Notes: generated by a model not told the origin, from the sequence alone. Positions 19,286 through 29,587 are shown, counted from the first letter of the stretch. The stretch: DNA of 64,000 bases from Maniola hyperantus (GCF_902806685.2 NC_048563.1:372001-436000), one strand, 5' to 3'. A program made the numbers and translations.

Positions 19286-19764
19286 TTAGTTTTCTGTATT
19301 ATTCGGCGTTTCGACTTTACTTTCTCTTACTTCAGAACTCCCTTTATCTTCGTCAATAGAACTCCTAGATAACTGCCGTAAAATACTCTCAAAGATTTTC
19401 GGCGCGCTTTTTGTATTTGGAAGCGAAATGTCAGTTTGCGTCGGCACGGACTCCCATCTCTTTTCCTCCTTTACTTCTAGAGGTATCACCGTCTCTTTCA
19501 GATCCAGAGACAAGTTTTTCTTTTTTAATTCTGTTTCAGGATTAGGTTTTTCGACTTTTAGCTCTTGTATTTTTTCTGAACTATAGTCTCTATCTTTAGT
19601 TTGCCTTTCTATGGCTTTTGTTAGAACATTGCCTAGTATGTGAGCGCATTTTATGACATTTTGAGTTTCGCGAGGCGTCAAGCGTATACCTTCGTTTCTG
19701 ATTATGTTGTTTATGGTTTTGATGTTTTCCGGCGAACGTTTTCTGGAGCCGTCTGTTGAAAATT
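19286..19764 (-). CDS. Unknown gene, last coding exon
   Basis: The acceptor GGTTCTTGCAG ends at 19765 and the stop TAA is at 19288-19286. It encodes EFSTDGSRKRSPENIKTINN, a probable helix RETQNVIKCAHILGNVLTKA, then a Lys/Glu-rich tail ending VETPNNTEN. Confidence 0.85.
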
Positions 19765-22700
19765 CTGCAAGAACCAAAGAAAAATTATTTTATTGTTATG
19801 CAAAAGTTGCATCTAAATCGACTCAGTCCATAGAATTCTTTGTATTTAGTTAGTGGAGTAACAGAATTGATTATTAGTGCTACTTAGGTTAAAAGAGTTT
19901 TGGGGGTGGGTGGGTTTTGGGTGTAAGCGAAATATTGATTGAAGAGCTAATCGCGCGGCGGTATAGAGAAACCTGCCGTCGTTCTGACCTGTTACGTGCC
20001 ATCAAATAGATCGGTATCTAGCTAAATCACCCACTGCGTAGGTATAATATCAGCTATTTAATCAACTTACAAAATAAGGAGGTTTTCAATTCGGCACGTT
20101 CTTTAGGATTCCGTACCCGAAGGGTGCCAACTGCCAACGGATCTCTAAAAAACGTGCCAAATTGAAAACCGTATTGATGATTAATGTTGCGATATCTACC
20201 ACAACAAAAAACGCGAAAAAATAAAAATTTGAATTTTTTCAAAGTTCGCAATGTACCTATTGCAAATAAAAAGTCGGAATGACGTCTGAAACGTCTGACG
20301 CTATAAACATTTCGTAGATAGGTGCCGTGGGATCAATGCCGCGTCGTAGGCGGGGCACTGACCCCGAGTTTTGCACGCTATACATTGCGGGTTTGAAAAA
20401 TACTAAATCTCTAAAACAACAAGTCTAAGAAAAATGGTTATTGTTATTTGAACTGTGTTTAGGGTATAATAATAGCGCTAAGTTTTTTCTAGTGTTCTAA
20501 TTACACCCTGTATTTACATGAATGCAAGAGACTTATGTCCAGCACTGGACATCCATTGGTACTTTCTACCAGATTGCGATGGAGAACTTTGGCTACTAAA
20601 ATAAGAGCCAGCGCATGCCAGACCTTCGTTATTTTAAAGTGAAAGTTTCTCTGCGTATTGTCCCCAACACTGGGAGGAACGATCAGCGACTATGAAGTTT
20701 GGATCGTGGTGGCTTTGGGAGACAACAGGTAATAAAGGTGTAAAGATCTTACGTCAAGGTTTAAAGTGTATTTTTTTATATATATTTTTTAGAATAGTAT
20801 TACTAGAAATCAAGTCATGCATTGTCTGACACTAGTATCGTGGCAACCCCCTGCCAGACACCTTAAACTTTTAAGCTTTTCTTTTTTTTTATATAAAACT
20901 AGCTTATGCTCGCGACTTCGTCCGCGTGGACTACAAAATTTCAAAACCCTATTTCACCCCCTTAGGAGTTGAATTTTCAAAAATCCTTTCTTAGCGGATG
21001 CCTACGTCATAATAGCTATCTGCATGCCAAATTTCAGCCCGATCCGTCCAGTAGTTTGAGCTGTGCGTTGATAGATCAGTCAGTCAGTCAGTCACCTTTT
21101 TCTTTTATATATATAGATAACGAAGGTCTGGTACGCGCTTGCTTTCTCTGTATACGGGCTAACACAGTTACCTAAGTCAGCCAGCTCGATGTCCTCGGAG
21201 CGGTAGGGGGTCGGGCACTGGTCGTAGTACCGGCTGACGGGAACCTTGGCCAGCGAGTTGTTGTAGTTGGCCCAGAAGTGGCCCCACTCCCCCTCGCCCC
21301 TCTCGCCCCTCTCGCTGCACTCCTGCCACGTGCTCACACAGAAACTGGAAATAATGGGGCATGCACAAAATTGAAACCTATAGGTTACTTCGCTGAGTTC
21401 GCGTTGACCTAGAGTCATGGGCAGGTAGCAATGTAGCACAAGTATAGTGAATTTGTAGTTAGGTACAATATGAAAAAGGAGTTTAATTTCGAGGCCTACT
21501 TACGCAACGTTCGTTGACCTCTAGCATCAGTCAGATGTTATATTTGCAATATATTTTTTATATGTTTTTATATAAAATTATATATTCAATTATTATATGC
21601 AAATGAAAATACAATAAACAAAAATACCAAACTTATTCTAGAACATAAAAATTACAGATCGAAAATATCATCTAAACCTATATCTAACCTATTTTATATG
21701 CGATGTAAACTTTTACAAAATTATAGGATTTTTAAATTTTTTTGTGGTATCATATCAGTAATCTGTCCATACATAAAACTGAATCGCCGAAATGTAAGTA
21801 AATACGCGCATAACTTCCGAACGGCTGCACCAAATTGGATGATTCTTTTTTTTCTGTGTTCGTTATTATCAGGATAAGGTTTGTATAAAAGATTTTTTTT
21901 TTTCAAAATCCACGGGACATGGGACGCGGATGAAGTCGCCGACAACCTGCCAGCTTACAGTGCCTATATTCGCTTGGTTTTGACATTTTAGTTTAAGTTT
22001 AATTTTATGATTTGCCTGTATTTTATAAACAAATATTTAGTCACACTCAATAATCACAACTGTTAACTATATTTGTACGCCGCCATGGCTAATGTGCTGG
22101 ACTGTTTCTTAGATGTAACATCTTATGTACCACATTATGCAAATAAAGAATTATTCTATTCTATTCTAACCAGTTAGATATAAGTCCCGCAAATTGCTAA
22201 TGCGCGTGGCCACCATTTTAGTGACGTCAGCACTAGACTGAAGTTTCGAGCTGATGGTACCTATATTTTTATTTCGGCTGACGTCAAAATGACGTCATTT
22301 CGATGTTAATGAGACACGGTTTCATCGCAATAGCAATTGCGGGACTTATACTTGGGGACTACGACTACGTATGATAGATACCTGTCCTGCAGATCCTGGC
22401 TGCGCGGAGACACGAGGGTGTCAGCGACGCCGGCGACACTGTCGGCGGATGACGCTGCTGAGTACTCTGGTGACATCGAGGAGTAGTCCAGCTCCGTACT
22501 CACTGGCCGTCTCGAGTGGATACTGAAAGAGGAGGTTTAAAGAGTTGGCGCGCACCACGTTGCCAATTGCCACATCTTCAGCTTCGTAACCCGTTGAGCT
22601 ATGTCGGTTACTCTAGTTCTCCTACGGATCTCCTCATGTCTGATGTGATGACGTAGACAAACTCCGCACATAGCTCTCTCCATCGCCCGCTGAGTGACTC

Positions 22701-25700
22701 TGAGCTTTCTTTTGAGGCCCATAGTTAGCGACCATGTCTCGGATCCATATGTCATCACTGGCAACACGCACTACAAAATATTATTTATCTAGTTTAGATA
22801 ATAGATTTCGTAATAAAATATTACAAATAAATTACTTAAAAAAAAAAAAAGGTGCTTAGATGACAAAAGTGAGATGTTACTCACACGATACCTTGCAGCT
22901 GTTACCAACACGCAGTTTGGTTTGGTCTTCAAGCACTGAAGAATTTTAGACAAGAAGATATCTTGAAGCTTCTTGAACGCTGCCCAACCGAGTTGGATTC
23001 GGCGGCTGACCTCTTAGGTATAGATGTCGCTAACGGCTAATTTTTTTATTTTATTTTTTATTTGTATTTATTTTATTAAAGAAGAATATTTACAGTTTAC
23101 AATAAGTTTGGTGCATTCATAAACTTTAAATAAGTTTTTCCGTACACCAATGCCGTCGACAGTTGATAGGTACCTACACGTAACACATTCATTTATTGGT
23201 ATACTTAATACTTAACAGCTAACTAACAATTACTTAATAATATAAACTAACAACATTGAGCTAAATGTAAGTTATTTTAAACTTAATATACATTAAAAAA
23301 TTATTTTAAACTTAATATACCTACATAAAAAAAACACAGTCATTTATATAATGTAGGTAGGTAAGAAAACGTTCATTATTACGTAAGAATACGTACGTAA
23401 TGGAACGAACTTCTTTGAAGTTACCCCGCTGCCGACTACATCATCACTTACCACCAGGTGAGATCGCAGTCAAAGCTAGCTTGTAATGGAATAAAAAAGG
23501 AAATCAACTCACCTATAAGTCCCACTAGAAGAAGTCTTATATACACTATCTCTAGAAGACATGACACTCTCTCTGCTCTTCTTTGACTCTAGTACTCTCT
23601 TAGGTTCCCTCGGGTAAGAGCTAGGAATCTGCATGGAGGAACTTCTCACTTTCTGACAGAGCTTCTTAGGTGTAGATGTCGCTAGTGGTCCAAGTTTGTC
23701 TTTTAAACGGTATTTTAAGCTTAGGTCTTCGAAATCCGACACCTGTGTGACATAAAATCAAAAAATTTTGCGCGAAGGATCAGCCTGGCTGTTCAGTGCG
23801 GAAATGCACTCTTGGCACCATTCCACTCGGGCATGATTTGTATCAGTGATAAATTATGGGCATTATTATAAACAGGATGATGCCCGCAACTTTGTCCGCG
23901 TGGATTTAGGTTTTTAAAAATCCCATGGGAACTCTTTGATTTTCCGGGATGCAAGCTATTGCTGTACCAAATTTCGTGGAATGGGCCGTGAAAAGCTAGC
24001 AGACAGACAGACACACTTTCGCATTTATACCTAAGGGGCGTCCATAAATTACGTGAGGTGTTTTTTTGAATTTGTCGTGTCGTGAGATTTTATTCAACCC
24101 CCTCCCCCAACCCCCAACCTCACGTGAGATTTTTCAAAATGTGGGTTTCTTACGTAAACGCGTTGGATACTTGAATGAAATTATTTTCTTTCGAACGAAA
24201 TAGTGAATGATCTTAATCGTATTACGATTACGCTTAAGATTAAATCTTAATCATGTACAATTTGGATTAAATGGACCAAAATAGTATAATTTTTATTGTT
24301 TCAATCAGAAAAAAAATTGCGTGATAAATGCCGAGACCCACCCTCTCTCCAACGTAAGATTAGATGAGATTTGACTCGACCCCCTCCCCCCCTTAAACAT
24401 CTCACGTAATTTATGGACGCCCCCTACTATGAGTATGGATTGAATAGGTAAAAAATCAATCGCCGAATGACTTTATAGTTCCTCTCGGTAGGACGGCATT
24501 CCGAACCAGTGTTAGCTTCTTTTCATTATTCAATACTAGCGACCCGCCCCGGCTTCGCGTGGGTGGCAATGTAGATACTTATGTTTTACTTTTATATTTA
24601 CATTTATTTTTACTGCTATTTTTTAGATTTTGTTCTTTTTTATGTCACTGTTTTGGTTTAGTTTGTTCTTTTTATGTCACTGTTTTGGTTTAGTTTATAC
24701 AAAGTTTTATTGATCAATGAAGAGATAACGCAACGGGCGCGGTGCGTTTTTATTAATCAATATAAATTATGGCGCAAACTGAAAACCAGCGCCGAGCATT
24801 GTGCGCAGTGCTCGGCTATGCTGAGTTTGCGACCTTTTGTTTATTGTTAGTCTTTAGTTTAGATAGTATATTAGATATAACATTGTACATACTAGTTACT
24901 AGCAATAATGTAAACAATAAAGCATATTTTATTATTATATTATTATTATTATTTATGTAGTGTCACTTCCATACTAATATTATAAATGCGACCACCGCGC
25001 CGCCACCTCCGTCTCGTTTTGTTGCGTGTAATATTTGTTAATTTTAGATGGAAGCTTGATTTCTTCCGACATTTTGTTCAAATATCGTCATATTTCAACA
25101 AATTAACACAAACCAATATTAAATTATGCATATAAACCTTCCTCTTGAATTACTCTATCTATTGGTGAAAACCGCATTAAAATCCGTTGCGTAGTTTAAA
25201 AGATCTACGCGTTCATACATACAGACAGCGGGAAGCGACTTTATTTTATACTATGTAGAGAAGCACTTGTAAAAATTTATTTGAATAAAAAATCTTTTAA
25301 TTCTATTATACGTTTTAGTTTAAAGGTACCTGTGATAAATCCAATGACACGTCATCTTCTAGAGACGCTTCACGGCTTCTAGATTGTGCAGAGTTGGTTC
25401 TTTTGGGTGAGTCAATGATTCTTTTTGTCTTCAGCAAAGATTCAGACGACGGTCGTCTATGATACGAGCCTGGCAGAGAGTTAGCTCTGTCGCTTCTGAA
25501 ATATATAAAGATCCGTTCAAATACTATCCTCGATAGCTCAACGGTTAAATGAGCGGACTGAAAACCGAAAGGTCGCCGGTTCAAATCCCACCTGTTGCAC
25601 TATTGTCGAACCTACTCCTAGCCCAATCTTGACGCTTATTTGGAGTGGAAAGGAGAATATTAGTCAGCAACTTGGCTAATATTCTTTAAAAAAAATAACT

Positions 25701-26287
25701 ATCCATCATTTTTTTTGTTTTTTTAGGATTCCGTACCTCAAAAGGAAAAAGTCCATCTGTCGTGTCTATCAAGAAAACCTCATCCGATCCATCATTATGA
25801 TCAACCCATCGCCGGCTCACTACAGAGCACGGCTCTTCTCTCAGAGTGAGAAGGTTTTTGGCCATAGTCTACCACGCTGGCCATGTGCGGATTGGTAGAC
25901 TTCACACACCTTTGAGAACATTATGGAGAACTCTTAGGCATGCAGGTTTCCTCACGATGTTGAATGCGGACGTCCTAACTACTAGGCTATCACAACTATT
26001 TCTTATTGCTATTTCCTAAATCCTTATGCCTATGGTAGGTTCACAACTCTCAAGAATGGGGAAACTTACCTTTTCAGCAACTGTTTCCCGGTCACTACAA
26101 AATCTAAATTCTGCTGTTTGGGTACTTTCTTCGGAGTCGAAGAACTGGAATTCGGAGGCGTATTTATCTTCTTTCTTTCCGGCTCCTTCTTTATGCTGCT
26201 TCTTCTGGAGAACGGACCGGAGTTCCTTCTAGAACCTGGCCTACTTTTCGCACCTTCTGGGTCGTCTACCCATTCGGAATTATGCAT
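19286..26287 (-). CDS. Unrecognised 468-residue Ser/Arg/Lys-rich protein, six coding exons
   Basis: Minus-strand exons in order: 26287-26070, 25495-25330, 23742-23513, 22522-22382, 21344-21172 and 19764-19286. Every boundary is GT-AG and the phases agree (2, 0, 2, 2, 1). They total 1407 nt, which is 468 codons plus TAA. The start ATG (26287) lies five bases after an acceptor, so a 5'-UTR exon precedes it. Residues 1-250 are low-complexity, basic and Ser-rich (RRNSGPFSRRSS, SSSGTYRS) and probably disordered. Two ordered-looking blocks follow: TWQECS...EWGHFWANYNNSLAKVP and YYDQCPTPYR (about 257-300), and IRLTPRETQNVIKCAHILGN (about 336-355) in a likely helix. The acidic tail has VKEEKRWESVPTQTDIS. 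No signal peptide or membrane segment is seen. I do not recognise the family. The many RxxS sites suggest a phosphoregulated cytoskeletal or nuclear protein, but that is only inference. Confidence 0.85.
20581..20715 (-). repeat. Dispersed repeat shared with 62346-62457
   Basis: GCCAGCGCATGCCAGACCTT and AGTTTCTCTGCGTATTGTCC are the inverse of CGAGGGTCTGGCACGCGCTG and of the sequence around 62400. Class unknown. The nearby 20450-20515 resembles the element end at 7600-7735. Confidence 0.5.
20893..21118 (+). repeat. R3 repeat copy in an intron of the unknown gene
   Basis: R3 reads TTATGCTCGCGACTTCGTCC, AATTTCAGCCCGATCCGTCC, GAGCTGTGCGTTGATAGATC and then a CAGT/CTGA microsatellite. Other copies: 54393-54655 (inverted, long microsatellite), 27333-27535, and fragments at 57115-57180, 59326-59378 and 59737-59825. 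Confidence 0.75.
21172..21344 (-). CDS. Unknown gene, coding exon 5 (most conserved-looking)
   Basis: The acceptor ATTATTTCCAG ends at 21345 and the donor is TTAG/GTAACT. It is GC-rich and encodes STWQECSERGERG, EWGHFWANYNNSLAKVPVSR and YYDQCPTPYRSEDIELADL. The Trp/Tyr/Cys content points to a folded module, unlike the rest of the protein. Confidence 0.85.
21740..21960 (-). repeat. R1-related repeat in an intron of the unknown gene
   Basis: GCATAACTTCCGAACGGCTG, AATCCACGGGACATGGGACG and ATGAAGTCGCCGACAAC follow the inverted R1 plan but are diverged. The flanks (21450-21740) are AT-rich with nothing recognised. Confidence 0.4.
22189..22351. mobile_element. M2 MITE copy in an intron of the unknown gene
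   Basis: TATAAGTCCCGCAAATTGCT to GCAATTGCGGGACTTATA. It contains GTGACGTCAGC and ATGACGTCATTTCG. A TTCTATTCTATTCT retroelement tail lies immediately upstream (22153-22168). Confidence 0.75.
22382..22522 (-). CDS. Unknown gene, coding exon 4
   Basis: The acceptor CCTCTTTCAG ends at 22523 and the donor is ACAG/GTATCT. It encodes IHSRRPVSTELDYSSMSPEY and SAASSADSVAGVADTLVSPR, a Ser/Ala/Val-rich stretch. Confidence 0.82.
22537..22770 (-). pseudogene. LINE-1 (RTE-like) reverse-transcriptase fragment
   Basis: The minus-strand frame reads LPVMTYGSETWSLTMGLKRK, RAMERAMCGVCLRHHIRHEE and IRRRTRVTDIAQRV, the C-terminal region of RTE-like LINE reverse transcriptases. It is close to the copies at 27581-27870, 32913-33420 and 63007-63350. 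The reading is lost after TKLKMW by a small insertion. It is intronic in the unknown gene. Confidence 0.8.
23035..23300 (-). other. Low-complexity AT-rich intron segment
   Basis: A T-rich run (TTTTTTATTTTATTTTTTAT) is followed by AATATTTACAGTTTACAATA, like an inverted retroelement tail. A 20-bp duplication (TTATTTTAAACTTAATATAC) occurs at about 23273 and 23302. Confidence 0.4.
23430..23503 (+). repeat. SINE-A 3'-end fragment
   Basis: CATCATCACTTACCACCAGG and TGAGATCGCAGTCAAAGC, then an A-rich tail, a few bases from the donor of exon 3 of the unknown gene. Confidence 0.65.
23513..23742 (-). CDS. Unknown gene, coding exon 3
   Basis: The acceptor GTCACACAG ends at 23743 and the donor is ATAG/GTGAGT. 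It encodes VSDFEDLSLKYRLKDKLGPL, then a long Ser/Arg/Lys-rich run ending SSRDSVYKTSSSGTY. Confidence 0.82.
23766..23850 (+). pseudogene. 3' end of the restriction-like-endonuclease retroelement
   Basis: GGATCAGCCTGGCTGTTCAG and CTCTTGGCACCATTCCACTC match 58465-58530, the end of the 57.5-kb element protein. It is a short dead fragment. Confidence 0.65.
23868..24033 (+). repeat. R1 copy in an intron of the unknown gene
   Basis: CCGCAACTTTGTCCGCGTGG, ATTTTCCGGGATGCAAGCTA and a TTTCGCATTTATA end. It abuts the MITE at 24034. Confidence 0.65.
24034..24424. mobile_element. MITE with GGGGCGTCCATAAATTACGT ends
   Basis: The terminal inverted repeats GGGGCGTCCATAAATTACGT (then GAG) and CTCACGTAATTTATGGACGC (then CCC) are perfect over 23 bp. 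TA flanks both sides (24032-24033, 24425-24426). The interior repeats the end motif as CAACGTAAGATTAGATGAGA. No coding capacity. Confidence 0.8.
24536..25260 (-). mobile_element. Helitron-like element (Lep1-type) with an internal insertion
   Basis: In minus orientation it starts TCTACATAGTATAAAATAAA, with AACTACGCAACGGATTTTAA inside, and ends CACGCGAAGCCGGGGCGGGT then CGCTAG: a CTAG terminus as in Helitrons. Other copies: 50752-51373, 60717-61195 and a short one at 33772-34078. An inserted segment (about 24715-24960) ends in AATAAAGCATATTTTATTAT plus a TTA-rich tail and carries a 63-codon frame (MAQTENQRRALCAVLGY). The tail suggests a retroposed piece. Confidence 0.65.
25330..25495 (-). CDS. 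Unknown gene, coding exon 2
   Basis: The acceptor ATATTTCAG ends at 25496 and the donor is CACAG/GTACCT. It encodes SDRANSLPGSYHRRPSSESL through DDVSLDLSQ. The GTACCT donor is less canonical than the others. Confidence 0.78.
25527..25690 (+). repeat. SINE-C copy in an intron of the unknown gene
   Basis: CCTCGATAGCTCAACGGTTA, CGGTTCAAATCCCACCTGTT (B box) and GGCTAATATTCTTTAAAAAA. Confidence 0.75.
25722..25995 (-). repeat. R2 end fragment followed by an inverted SINE-B
   Basis: 25722-25785 (GATTCCGTACCTCAAAAGGA) is the inverted R2 right end. 25790-25995 is inverted SINE-B (CATCGCCGGCTCACTACAGA, CTTCACACACCTTTGAGAAC), ending near its tRNA-like head. Confidence 0.7.
26070..26287 (-). CDS. Unknown gene, coding exon 1
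   Basis: Starts ATG (MHNSEWVDDPEGAKSRPGSR). The exon itself begins at 26292 after TTTTGATTTCCAG. The donor is AAAG/GTAAGT. It encodes a basic Ser-rich segment with KKEPERKK and ends KQLLK plus a split Arg codon. Confidence 0.82.
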
Positions 26288-26317
26288 TTTGACTGGAAAT
26301 CAAAAAAAATTATATTC

Positions 26318-26478
26318 ATAACTGATCTACGTCACAACGGTGCAACGGGTTGACGTGATTTTTTGCATGGGTATAGATAAAGACCTGGAGAGTGACATAC
26401 TACTTGACTACTTTATATTCCGAAAAATCAAAGAGTTCCCACGGGATTTTTAAAAACATAAATCCACGCGTACATCAG
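26318..26478 (-). repeat. R1 copy next to the 5'-UTR exon
   Basis: ACGTGATTTTTTGCATGGGT, ATCAAAGAGTTCCCACGGGA and TAAATCCACGCG: R1 in minus orientation. It lies in the first intron of the unknown gene. Confidence 0.65.
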
Positions 26479-26521
26479 CTAGTCTATAATATTTTAGAAA
26501 CAGGAAAAAGTTACTACTTAC

Positions 26522-26640
26522 CGATTTTCCAAGAAAAAAGACACCACACTATTCAAAACCACCCATATTCGTGTATAACATGTGTGTCTGTGTGTCGCGA
26601 TCCCTCCTCACTGGTGGCACAGGGCTCATAATCGACTGAC
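26522..26640 (-). promoter_or_regulatory. 5'-UTR exon of the unknown gene, with a short uORF
   Basis: A consensus donor (AATCG/GTAAGT on the minus strand) lies at 26522/26521. Its partner would be the acceptor ending at 26293. Upstream is an ATG followed ten codons later by TAG (MLYTNMGGFE), a possible upstream frame. The transcription start is not defined, so the 26640 limit is arbitrary. Confidence 0.5.
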
Positions 26641-27080
26641 ACGCTTCACTAGACACGAGCGCTCATTGTGACAAGCGGAGCGGGTAGCGGTGTACACGTA
26701 ACCAGCGCGAGCGGGCCGATTGCGAATCGACTGCATCAATCATTTAATGACTGCATCAATGTCAAAATATGGTTTTCCTAGCACGGTTCATTGAGACAGT
26801 CCACAAAGGATAGATGTGGACAAAAAAATATTTTGACAGTTCATTTACACTATCGATAAAATTTATTGTATGAAAAATGCTATTGCGGACGCGTTTTGAA
26901 GTTTGATGTCATTTAAGGACCTCGACAAATGTTACGTCAAATGAGGTTTTCATTGAAACATCTCGAGAGGAAGGATCTCTCTCCGTTCCTGTCGAATTGT
27001 CATATCACGGCTTTACGTACGGCCTCAGAATTCGAGTAGCAATTCCTCAAAACTATTGCATCAAAAACCAGTCGCGCTTA
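26641..27080. other. Upstream region of the unknown gene, no recognised element
   Basis: A relatively GC-rich start (GCGGAGCGGGTAGCGGTGTA, CCAGCGCGAGCGGGCC) grades into AT-rich DNA. It probably contains the promoter, but no TATA or initiator can be assigned. Confidence 0.35.
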
Positions 27081-27088
27081 TGACCATT

Positions 27089-27180
27089 TTAGGGTTCCGT
27101 ACCTCAAAAGGAAAAACGGAACTAGGATCACTTTGTTGTCTGTCTGTCTGTCGGTCTGTCAAGAAACCTACAGGGTACTT
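27089..27180 (-). repeat. R2 right-end fragment
   Basis: TTAGGGTTCCGTACCTCAAA, a TCTG microsatellite and TACAGGGTACTTCCCGT. It is cut after about 90 bp. Confidence 0.6.
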
Positions 27181-27193
27181 CCCGTTCCCGTTC

Positions 27194-27231
27194 ATCGCAT
27201 AAGCCACCAAATCGCCGGCTTATGCGATGTA
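27194..27231. repeat. Perfect 13-bp hairpin
   Basis: CATCGCATAAGCC and GGCTTATGCGATG are exact complements around a 12-base loop, immediately after the R2 fragment. Confidence 0.75.
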
Positions 27232-27332
27232 TTCACCCCTTTAATTAAGGGTTGGTGCTCATTGGTGCATGTAGGCATAACACAACGGGCAGTGGAGGCG
27301 ACTGCAGACCCATAATGTGCTAACTATATTAT

Positions 27333-27535
27333 ATACTAGCTTATGCCCGCGACTTCGTCCGCGTGGACTACACAAGTTTCAAACGTGTATTTTATTATTT
27401 TTACCCCCTAGGGGTTGAGTTTTCAAAAACCTTTCTTAGGGGGTGACGGGGTGTCTACGTCATAGTAGCTACTTATATGCATGCCGAATTTCAGTTCGAT
27501 CCATTATGTAATTTGAGCTATGCGTTGATATATGG
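27333..27535 (+). repeat. R3 copy without the microsatellite end
   Basis: CTAGCTTATGCCCGCGACTT, CTTAGGGGGTGACGGGGTGT and GAGCTATGCGTTGATA. The end is lost at the junction with the LINE-1 fragment. Confidence 0.65.
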
Positions 27536-27540
27536 TCGTC

Positions 27541-27952
27541 ATTCTACCACCTTGGGACCCCAAGGTGGTGGAATGGCGATTCAACGTGTATCGGTTGTAC
27601 GAACTATGTGCTCTGCCCATTGCCACTTCAGCTTCGCAACCCGTTGAGCTATGTCGGTTACTCTAGTTCTCCTACGGATCTCCTCATGTCTGATGTGATC
27701 ACGTAGAGAAACTCCGCACATAGCTCTCTCCATCGCCCGCTGAGTGACTCTGAGCTTTCTTATGAGGTCCAAAGTTAGCGACCATGTCTGAGATCCATAT
27801 GTCATCACTGGCGACATGCACTGTTCCAAAACTGTGGTCTTGAAGAATTTTGGACGAGAAGACATCTCGAAGCTTTCCACAAATGTATTATTATTAACAA
27901 TGAAAGTGTTCTCTATACCTTCCCTGTTCGGTTTCCATGTTTTCATCTTCAC
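27541..27952 (-). pseudogene. LINE-1 reverse-transcriptase fragment with a fold-back end
   Basis: The minus-strand 123-codon frame includes EQCMSPVMTYGSQTWSLTLD, RAMERAMCGVSLRDHIRHEE and AKLKWQWAEHIVRTTDTR. It is open but lacks the catalytic domain and a start. Its 3' end turns back on itself: 27547-27568 reads CCACCTTGGG-AC-CCCAAGGTGG. Confidence 0.75.
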
Positions 27953-28019
27953 TGAGCTGTGCTTATTGCTTACCTTTCACCTTCAACACACAAACATAAT
28001 GTATAATATCAATGTGCCA

Positions 28020-28530
28020 AACAAGTTATAAATATGTATATCTATAGGAAATAGGTAACTAGGTACGTCTACTAGTTAACCTCAGCTATAATCGAAGTAA
28101 GCAATAATAATAGATACCTTAATAAGTCTCAGCTTACCATAAAAATAAAAATAATATTTAAAATTGTGATTTAGTATCAAAAATTTTAAATATTCAGATG
28201 TATTAATAAATTCAAAAATTGTGTTCTATAAAATAAAATAAAAACCAGAAAATATTGTAAACCAACTTGTTTACTGTAATTATAAGCAACTATATTATAT
28301 ACTTATACCTAAAAGCATGTATCTAATTACACATTTAGAATTCTAATAATATTGTAAATTTGTACCTTTTTCAGTAATAAAAGGCTTATTTATTATAATC
28401 GAAGTAAATCGATAAATCGTCTACTGCACAGGTATAAGTTCCGAGAGCTTTTTTCAAGAAACAAGCTTTTCTTTACTTTTTGATTATAAGTATAAGCGGA
28501 ACTGGCGAAAACCACAAAAATACGTAGGCT
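28020..28530. other. AT-rich stretch, no gene recognised
   Basis: It ends in AATAAAAGGCTTATTTATTA, like a retroposon tail. Nothing else can be supported. Confidence 0.4.
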
Positions 28531-28534
28531 ATAG

Positions 28535-28673
28535 TCCGCGACAGGTCGAGATGGCAATCAGGGCATGAGGCGGAGGAACGCACATCACACGTGCTCGCCC
28601 GCACTGTTTTAGAGCGGGGTGCTGTGCGAGAGTGCGGGTCGTTCCCTCCCCCATTGCTATCTCGACCTGTGAC
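28535..28673. mobile_element. M6 MITE
   Basis: The inverted ends GCGACAGGTCGAGATGGCAA and TTGCTATCTCGACCTGTGAC surround a GC-rich core with GAACGCACATCACACGTGC and its partial complement. Single copy in the window. Confidence 0.65.
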
Positions 28674-28867
28674 ATACCATGGTAAACCCGAAACCGTACT
28701 TTCGACATGATAGTTGACACATAGAGCAAAATTATGGCGAGTCCATTCTCAAAGGGAAACGCCGAGATTTGATCCAAAAGTGCCCAGTATAGTCTTATTG
28801 TGAAAAAATCCATACTAATATTATAAATGCGAAAGTCTGTCTGTCTGCTAGCTTTTCACGGTGGACC

Positions 28868-29349
28868 TTTAAGGTGACGCAGGACGCTCGACCAAAATTG
28901 GCAGCGCACGTGGGTAACATGTAATTTTCACTTGACATTGTATGAGAAAGTGGAGAGGCACGATGATTTTCACTGAAATCAAGCGCGCGAAAAGGGTTTA
29001 GGAAAAGTATTTTTGAGAAAACACTGCTGAATTTATGTTTGCAAAGTAAAGCTATTTCAACTAATGAATAAATAAACTACGTCTAATGATAAATTGTTTT
29101 AAAATTTTCATATCCTTAATCTTATTTATTTACACCCAAAGTTGTCATTAATTTAGTGTTAAAATAGGAATCTTTTGAGCCTCGCAACTTTTAAATCAAT
29201 ATTTTTTTCAATGTTTTATATATCAATAAACCTAGATAATGACAAGATAAATCGATATAATTCTTAGTTTTGTGCGTACAATATCGAATATTGTTGTAAT
29301 TTCCCTCCTACGTTTGTATGAAGAAAGCACTGAACTGAGTCCCCTTAAC
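28868..29349. mobile_element. M7 element with TTAA ends
   Basis: Begins TTAAGGTGACGCAGGACGC and ends CTGAACTGAGTCCCCTTAA. Nearly collinear with 11697-12146 inside the LARD. TTAA at both ends is the piggyBac-type signature. No coding frame. Confidence 0.7.
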
Positions 29350-29351
29350 TC

Positions 29352-29515
29352 TGATTACCCGGTTAACCGAATTTCATGGAAATACGATGAAATTTGGCAC
29401 AGAGTTAGGTTACATCCCGGGGAAGGACATATGCTACTTTTTATCCCTAAAAATTAAAGAGTTCCTGCGGGATTTTTAAAAACCTAAATCCACGCGGAAT
29501 TCGCGGGCATCATCT
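29352..29515 (-). repeat. R1 copy
   Basis: GGAAATACGATGAAATTTGG, GAGTTCCTGCGGGATTTTTA and CCACGCGGAATTCGCGGGCA in minus orientation. Confidence 0.6.
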
Positions 29516-29587
29516 AGGTAGGTAATAAGTAAATTACACTTTGTGATGGTCGGTTGTTGGGTTTGTAAGATGATATAGTGGTGATAA

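Noticed and set aside
24769..24960. 63-codon ORF as an independent gene
   Set aside because: It lies within an inserted segment of a Helitron-like element and ends in a TTA-rich tail; there is no supporting context.
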